Positions 59,497-64,000 of a stretch of 64,000 nt of DNA are shown here, one piece after another. The translations under genes were made by a program, and so were the position numbers. The notes below the pieces were generated by a model that was given only the letters and a program-made list of their open reading frames with translations, was not told the DNA's origin and searched no databases. The stretch is taken from assembly GCA_963756525.1 (NCBI GenBank), contig CAVWNR010000009.1, positions 868,001 through 932,000 of the forward strand, given 5' to 3'. Source of the stretch: CAVWNR01 sp963756525 (GTDB taxonomy: Bacteria > Actinomycetota > Actinomycetes > Mycobacteriales > Jatrophihabitantaceae). Numbering within the stretch: position 1 is the stretch's first letter; each line of letters starts with the position of its first letter.

Positions 59497-60306
59497 CTAC
59501 CCACCCAGGGCGAGGTCCCGGCCGAAAACGGTGAATGTATCCCAGGTATTTCGCCCGGCCAGGACGAGGGACCAGGCGCGTTCACCCATAAGGCTGTGCT
59601 CATCCACGTGCGGGAAACCGGCGACGGGCCGGGTGACGAGCCGGGCCGAGTCCGTGTCAGCGCTTACCGTTAGCACGCCGATGCCGGCCTCGGACAGCGC
59701 ACCGGCCAGCTCAGTGAGCCTGGCGGAGGACGCGACATCAATCGCGATATAGGCCCGATCGGCGCACGACTGATGCCTCCGGGCCTGGACGATCGCGCCT
59801 CGCCAATCTCTCCGCTTGGCCTCCACGGTTACCAAGCTACGTACCAGCGAGCGGTAGCAGACCGCGGGAACGACAGGGGTCTGGTCGCCACGGCCCTCCA
59901 GTGGTGTGAGCCAGCCAGCCTCCGCGAGTGCCGGGACGACGGCGCGGCGCAGGTGCGCGGACGTGACCCGGGCCGCCTGGGCGACACCGGCGAGAGGCCT
60001 TGGGCCATCACCCGTTGCGAGGAGAACCCGCAACGCGGTGATGTCGATCACGGGACCGAGTCCTAGTCTGGCGCGGTTGCGGAGTCGCGCCGCATGAAAC
60101 GCCACCCGCAGCACATCCGGAACACCAGCCACCGCAGGGACCTCGAACAGCACGTGAGCGTTCTGGGACCGATGCCCGGGCAAACCCGCGGCGAGATCTG
60201 CGGCAAGCGCGGCGATCGGGGCATGCATGTCGAACTCCCGCACGAAACGGGTGGGCGGCTTCCTGAGCAATTCGCGGGCACAATCTAGGGGTGCCGGGGC
60301 CGTCAT
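59497..60306 (-). CDS. Winged-helix protein with a PD-(D/E)XK-like domain
   Basis: The 269-residue protein has an N-terminal/central winged-helix-like region (VAQAARVTSAHLRRAVVPAL) and a C-terminal part VTVEAKRRDWRGAIVQARRH then SCADRAYIAIDVASSARLTE and GIGVLTVSADTDSARLVTRP. ExK followed by W-x2-A-x2-QA matches restriction-endonuclease-like folds seen in DNA-linked proteins of this kind. It may be a regulator or nuclease. ATG 60306 follows GGGAG. Convergent with the kinase partner. Confidence 0.55.
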   Translation of the reverse strand: MTAPAPLDCARELLRKPPTRFVREFDMHAPIAALAADLAAGLPGHRSQNAHVLFEVPAVAGVPDVLRVAFHAARLRNRARLGLGPVIDITALRVLLATGDGPRPLAGVAQAARVTSAHLRRAVVPALAEAGWLTPLEGRGDQTPVVPAVCYRSLVRSLVTVEAKRRDWRGAIVQARRHQSCADRAYIAIDVASSARLTELAGALSEAGIGVLTVSADTDSARLVTRPVAGFPHVDEHSLMGERAWSLVLAGRNTWDTFTVFGRDLALGG

Positions 60307-60470
60307 CAGCACGCTCCCGAGAGTAGAGGGCTGAGGACGAGACCGTGAAAGCAACTCGCCAGCTGGTGATCTCGATGCAGTCGCGGCTCGTCGCAGTACT
60401 GTGAAGTGTCACCAATCCAGTGCAGTTAAAGTAGGTCACGGGCCAGAGCGGGCCTGACCAATGAAGTGAT

Positions 60471-61658
60471 CTACGCGGTGAGTCGCCGAAGCAGCGCTAC
60501 CGGATCGGCGACCGTCCAGAAGATCGTCTCATCGGCCGAGGTGGGCGCTACCAGGCAAACGGCCTCGGTGGCCAGTGCCGCGACGTACTCGGCGCCAGTG
60601 GTGATCTCGCGGCGAAGGCGACGGGCGGTGCCCTCAGCTTCTTGGGCGGCGACGAGCGTTCTGACGGCGTCGTCTTCGACTTCGTCGGTCCACCGGCACC
60701 GTCGGATGGTCGCCGAGCCGCCTTCGGCGATCTCGGCGTCGATCGCGCGCCAAGCTTCTGCCTCTTCGTCTTGCGCTGAGGTCGCCGATTCCCATGCCAG
60801 CTCGGCGGACGCGTGGGCCAGCATTGCGGTGGCCTCGGCGGTCACGGACTCGTCGCGGGCGACGACCAACAGCGCGGTGCCGACGTCCTCGACGGCGCGT
60901 TCCAGGTCGCACCAGAAGTAGTCGGCACGGTCACGCTCGGCAGCGGTGAGCGCCTCGTCGTCGTACTCGATCATCCGCGCGGCCAGGGCCGCGACCTGCG
61001 CGCTGCTACGGGTCTCGAGCATGGCGATCCAGTGGGTCCGGATCGGTTCGGGGACGCGGGTCGTGATGAGGCTGAGGCAGTCCCACATCCAGGCGAGGAT
61101 GGCGTCACGACGCTCGTACTCCCGCACCCGGTCCCCGGATGTTTGCGACGTCGATGGGATCAGTTCGCGGAGGCGCGCGCTCAACGGGTTGCGGTCGGGC
61201 AGGTACCGCAGGATCGGGTAGAGCCAGCCGTCGATGACCCCCGAGAGGTCTTCGATGGCATGCAGGGCGCCGTCGGTATCGGCGAGGGTCTTGCGGTCGT
61301 GGAGGCCTCCGTCCCATCCGCACGAGCACTCGCTCTGCCACGCGCTCCAGTTGCTGTCCGTGGCGCCGCGACTCGGTTTGCGGGTGACTTCGATGATGTG
61401 GTTCATCGGTTCGTCCTTTCGGAATCGCATGTCGGTGTCAGCCATGCGCACCCCCGGGTCGCAACTTGCACGTCGTGCCAGCTCTTCGGTGAGCGTCGCG
61501 GGCTCGGCGCGGGTGAGCGGCGGGGCACTGGGCAGCCGTGCGTGCTCGGTGAGAAGGAGCTCGATGACGGTGGTGGCCGACCAGTGATGCTCGAGCATGA
61601 ACGCGTCCAGCGCTGCGGCGATGCGCTCGTCGGGGTAGATCGTGATGTGGATGGCCAT
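60471..61658 (-). CDS. Unknown cargo protein with a possible ribbon-helix-helix-like N-terminal extension
   Basis: The open frame gives up to 395 residues. The first ~50 (MAIHITIYPDERIAAALDAF, then MLEHHWSATTVIELLLTEHA) look like a small ribbon-helix-helix protein. An internal ATG at 61406, behind AAAGGA, starts MNHIIEVTRKPSRGATDSNW with the zinc-ribbon-like ECSCGW patch and may be the true start of a separate 311-residue protein. No stop separates the two. The rest is helical with no known motif. Confidence 0.5.
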   Translation of the reverse strand: MAIHITIYPDERIAAALDAFMLEHHWSATTVIELLLTEHARLPSAPPLTRAEPATLTEELARRASCDPGVRMADTDMRFRKDEPMNHIIEVTRKPSRGATDSNWSAWQSECSCGWDGGLHDRKTLADTDGALHAIEDLSGVIDGWLYPILRYLPDRNPLSARLRELIPSTSQTSGDRVREYERRDAILAWMWDCLSLITTRVPEPIRTHWIAMLETRSSAQVAALAARMIEYDDEALTAAERDRADYFWCDLERAVEDVGTALLVVARDESVTAEATAMLAHASAELAWESATSAQDEEAEAWRAIDAEIAEGGSATIRRCRWTDEVEDDAVRTLVAAQEAEGTARRLRREITTGAEYVAALATEAVCLVAPTSADETIFWTVADPVALLRRLTA

Positions 61659-61690
61659 CGCTGTCACCGGTCCCTCGCACGGATTCGTCG

Positions 61691-62182
61691 TTAGAGGGGC
61701 ATGCCGTAATCCGGGACGGCGATCTCGTTCGCCGGCTCGCGGGCGGCCCAGCCGGGATCGGCGCGGCGGATGCGGCTGACCGCATCCGGGTCGACCCCGC
61801 TGGCGGCGCAGGTGGCCGCCTCGCGCGGGGTGATGTCCTCGACGGCCAGCCATGGCGCGGCGGTCTGCGGGGTGAACCCGGCGTCGAGCCACTGCTCGGC
61901 CGCGGCCGGGGTGTGGACGCCGATCCGGGTCCATACCACGGCCTCGCTCGGGGTCGGGACGCCGGCGTGCAGCCAGGAGACCGCCTGACCGGGAGTGAAG
62001 CCCGCTTCCCGCCAGGCGGGCAGGTCGGGGACGTCGGCGCGAGCGGTGAGCCCTTCCCAGACCTCGAGGACCGCGAGCGCCTTGGCCTGGTGCTCGTCGG
62101 GGTAGCCGTGCACGTCGCGGTATTCGAGGAACAGGTCGATCGCCGCCTCGGCGACCTCCCGCAGTTCGGCGTCGCTGGTCAT
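61691..62182 (-). CDS. Repeat protein with W-x3-G-x-TP-x2-A motifs
   Basis: The 163-residue protein contains at least four tandem units of about 17 residues, such as WREAGFTPGQAVSWLHAGVP and WLDAGFTPQTAAPWLA. Each unit likely forms one helical turn pair, giving a solenoid. Proteins with this repeat are common in actinobacterial mobile elements; their function is unknown. ATG 62182 is preceded by GGAG. Confidence 0.65.
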   Translation of the reverse strand: MTSDAELREVAEAAIDLFLEYRDVHGYPDEHQAKALAVLEVWEGLTARADVPDLPAWREAGFTPGQAVSWLHAGVPTPSEAVVWTRIGVHTPAAAEQWLDAGFTPQTAAPWLAVEDITPREAATCAASGVDPDAVSRIRRADPGWAAREPANEIAVPDYGMPL

Positions 62183-62196
62183 CGTGGTGCTCCTGT

Positions 62197-63324
62197 CTAT
62201 TCAAGGTGGCGGATGGTGGACAGGCCGTGCCCGACCTGGACGAAGTTGGCGAAGGTCTGCACCCGGATGCCGTCGGCGGGGTCGGCGGCGTTCACGACGA
62301 GCCCGTCGCCGATGAAGAGGCCGACGTGGCCGGGGGCGGCGAGGGTGCCGTCGTCGCCGGGGACCAGGATCAGGTCGCCGGGGCTTATCAGGTTCGGGTC
62401 GCTGACCGGGGTGCCGGCCTGAGCTTGGGTGACCGTCCAATGCGGCAGAATCACGCCGACCTGAGCCCAGGCGGCCATGGTGAGCCCGGAGCAGTCGAAG
62501 GCGTCCGGGCCGGCGGCGTCGAACACGTAGGGCTTGTCCAGCTGGGCGAGCGCGTAGCCGACGACGGTGGCCTCGGTGGGTGTCGCGGTAGCGGGGATGG
62601 TGTAGTCGGCGGGCAGCCCGTGCGAGCCCGCCGCGGGGTTCGCCGGCTGGCCGCCGGCCAGCGCCCCGCACCCCCCGCCAGCCACCACGCCGACTTGGGT
62701 GACGATCCGCTGCGCCTGCGTGAGGGTGGCCTGGTAGTTGCCGCCGTAGACCGGCGAATCCTGGTTAGCGGCGCGGGGGGTGCCGTCGTAGGCGGAGACC
62801 TGCACGTCCTGCGCGGCGACCCACGGCGGCTTGGCCTGCCAGCCCGGGTCGGCGAGCAGCCGGGCGATGAACAGCCGGGTGGCACTGGCCGGGTCGAGCC
62901 GTGCCGCGAGGCTGCCCCAGGAGGCGCGCTGCTGGAAGATGCCGACCGAGTCGTGGTCAGCGCCCTCGCCCTGCCCCCGATCCGAGCCGGGCACGCCCGG
63001 GTTGCCCAGCACCCGCAGCCCGGACTCGGCCAGCCCGACCGTGATCGCGATCACCGCCGCCGGCCGACCGGCCAACTGTTCAGCGACCGCCACGACGGTG
63101 CGGGCGTTCTGAGCCTGCGCGGCGCTCAGCCCACGCACCGGCCCGCTGCCCACGCACACCCGCGCCCCACCGGCGGTTTCGGCGGCGGCGACCAGCCCGC
63201 CGCCGGACACCGCGCCGCCGATGACCACGACGAACAGCACCAGCCCGGCGAGTAGCGCGCCGGCCAACCCGGACAGCGTCTTGGCGTTCACACCCGTACG
63301 CGGTATGCCGGGGAAACCTGCCAC
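62197..63324 (-). CDS. NlpC/P60 cell-wall hydrolase with an N-terminal transglycosylase-like domain
   Basis: The ~375-residue protein has a membrane anchor (LSGLAGALLAGLVLFVVVIG). A lysozyme-like part follows (VIAITVGLAESGLRVLGNPG, then HDSVGIFQQRASWGS). The C-terminal NlpC/P60 domain has the catalytic cysteine in DAFDCSGLTMAAWAQ and histidine in APGHVGLFIGDG. It would locally open peptidoglycan for the transfer channel, as VirB1-like hydrolases do. The start is uncertain (GTG 63324 or 63291). Confidence 0.82.
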   Translation of the reverse strand: MAGFPGIPRTGVNAKTLSGLAGALLAGLVLFVVVIGGAVSGGGLVAAAETAGGARVCVGSGPVRGLSAAQAQNARTVVAVAEQLAGRPAAVIAITVGLAESGLRVLGNPGVPGSDRGQGEGADHDSVGIFQQRASWGSLAARLDPASATRLFIARLLADPGWQAKPPWVAAQDVQVSAYDGTPRAANQDSPVYGGNYQATLTQAQRIVTQVGVVAGGGCGALAGGQPANPAAGSHGLPADYTIPATATPTEATVVGYALAQLDKPYVFDAAGPDAFDCSGLTMAAWAQVGVILPHWTVTQAQAGTPVSDPNLISPGDLILVPGDDGTLAAPGHVGLFIGDGLVVNAADPADGIRVQTFANFVQVGHGLSTIRHLE

Positions 63325-63338
63325 CGCTCGCCGAGCGG

Positions 63339-63998
63339 TTACGGGTTCGCGGTGTTGGGGTGCGGGTTGGGTGGCGGGAGCAGGAGCCGGTCGGGGAGGC
63401 GGCGGTAGCGGGCGTGGATCGGGCGGGTGACCCGCCGGCGCATGGCGGTCGGGCTGATGTGCGGGTCGATCGCGCGCATGGCGGCGTGCGCCCAGCACAG
63501 CGCGGTGTCCGCGGTCACCGGCAGCCGGAACACACTGGAGACCAGCGCCCCCGACATACCGTGCCGGAGGCCGCGGAACGGGTAGGCACGCGGGTCGTGC
63601 GCTGCAGAGCCGAGCAGCAGCAGTGCGACCTTGTGCGCCTCGTGCTCGTCCATCCCGGGGCTGTCGGCGAGCACTGCCCGCAGCCCGCCGTTGAGCTTGT
63701 TGTCCTCGTCGCGGGCGTAGACGATTCGGTTGGCGATCACCTTGCCGCGGCCGCGGTCGGTGCCGAGCAGCAGCATCGCCTGCACCACCCCCTCGCCGAG
63801 CAGACCGTGTAGCCGCGGTGACAGCAGCAGCCCGGTCGCGTGCTGCACGTGCGCGATCAGCGGGGCGACCCAGTCCCGCTCGTCGTGCGGGCCGTGATCG
63901 ACAATGTCGGCCGGCGGGGCGAGCTGCTCATTCATGGCCACTCGCAGCTCAGCGGTGAGCTCCAGCCCCGGATGCCAATGCGCCGCCAGCCAGGCCAC
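63339..63998 (-). CDS. Hypothetical protein of the element (5' end may lie outside window)
   Basis: At least 219 residues are visible, including APLIAHVQHATGLLLSPRLH, LLGTDRGRGKVIANRIVYAR and ALCWAHAAMRAIDPHISPTA. The frame runs to the window edge, so the start is not certain. No family is recognised; it lies just upstream of the cell-wall hydrolase gene and ends in a proline-rich tail. Confidence 0.5.
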   Translation of the reverse strand: MAWLAAHWHPGLELTAELRVAMNEQLAPPADIVDHGPHDERDWVAPLIAHVQHATGLLLSPRLHGLLGEGVVQAMLLLGTDRGRGKVIANRIVYARDEDNKLNGGLRAVLADSPGMDEHEAHKVALLLLGSAAHDPRAYPFRGLRHGMSGALVSSVFRLPVTADTALCWAHAAMRAIDPHISPTAMRRRVTRPIHARYRRLPDRLLLPPPNPHPNTANP

Positions 63999-64000
63999 CA

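Larger units (their letters stand above)
42945..64000. mobile_element. Integrative, probably conjugative element at tRNA-Phe (right end outside window)
   Basis: The element starts at the 3' half of tRNA-Phe with an integrase and Xis-like gene, followed by a primase, HNH protein, VirD4-, VirB4-, SCO6880- and TrbL-like transfer genes, an ArdC-like protein, and a cargo block. No relaxase is recognised within the window, and the second att copy must lie beyond 64000. Confidence 0.8.

Noticed and set aside
1..64000. CRISPR arrays, rRNA genes and insertion sequences
   Set aside because: No regularly spaced repeats, rRNA segments or intact transposase genes with terminal repeats were seen.

Overview
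The window comes from a high-GC actinomycete (Actinomycetota). Support for this includes codon use rich in GCC, CTG and GTC, frequent GTG starts, GTGA and ATGA gene overlaps, a tadA gene next to two of the deaminase-associated genes known from actinobacteria, and an actinobacterial-type integrative element carrying SCO6880-like and DUF6112-like conjugation genes. No genus can be fixed from the sequence alone.

Layout. (1) 1-9.2 kb holds catabolic and detoxification genes: an aldehyde dehydrogenase cut by the window edge, a decarboxylase-type amidohydrolase with a divergent GntR regulator, an aldo/keto reductase, a zinc alcohol dehydrogenase, an acyl-CoA synthetase and a DksA/TraR-type zinc finger protein. 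Frame-broken remnants lie between them. (2) 9.5-33.3 kb is flanked by two directly repeated copies of the 3' part of tRNA-Ser(CGA). One copy is a fragment at 9513-9569; the other lies in the intact gene at 33241-33325. This is the footprint of a roughly 23.8-kb genomic island. (3) 33.2-42.9 kb is ordinary chromosome: tRNA-Ser, tadA and two partner genes, tyrA, asparaginase, an APC permease fused to an OB-fold, tRNA-Glu, tRNA-Asp, a GH3 glycosidase, a CbiX-like chelatase and tRNA-Phe. (4) 43.0-64.0 kb is an integrative, probably conjugative element inserted at tRNA-Phe(GAA). It has an integrase, a Xis-like protein, a TOPRIM primase, VirD4-, VirB4- and VirB6/TrbL-like genes, an ArdC-like antirestriction protein, a cell-wall hydrolase and a cargo block with a Ser/Thr kinase pair. 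Its far end lies outside the window and no relaxase was seen.

How the genes work together. The island reads as a pathway for C-glycosides, which are plant-type aromatic compounds with a sugar joined by a C-C bond. An ABC transporter would import the glycoside. Two CarA-like FAD oxidoreductases or the Gfo/Idh oxidoreductase would oxidise the sugar at C3. Three separate alpha/beta pairs of C-glycoside deglycosidase (TIM barrel plus small beta subunit of the CGDB/DUF6379 type) would cleave the C-C bond. A further TIM-barrel protein could process the released keto-sugar. The leftmost operon (cyclase-family hydrolase, flavin monooxygenase, extradiol dioxygenase, fumarylacetoacetate hydrolase-family protein, dihydroxypseudooxynicotine-hydrolase-like C-C hydrolase, VOC protein) would open the aromatic aglycone. 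LysR and ROK regulators face the two halves. Three deglycosidase pairs and two oxidases in one tRNA-bounded island is the most notable content of the window. Function is inferred from family membership and gene order.
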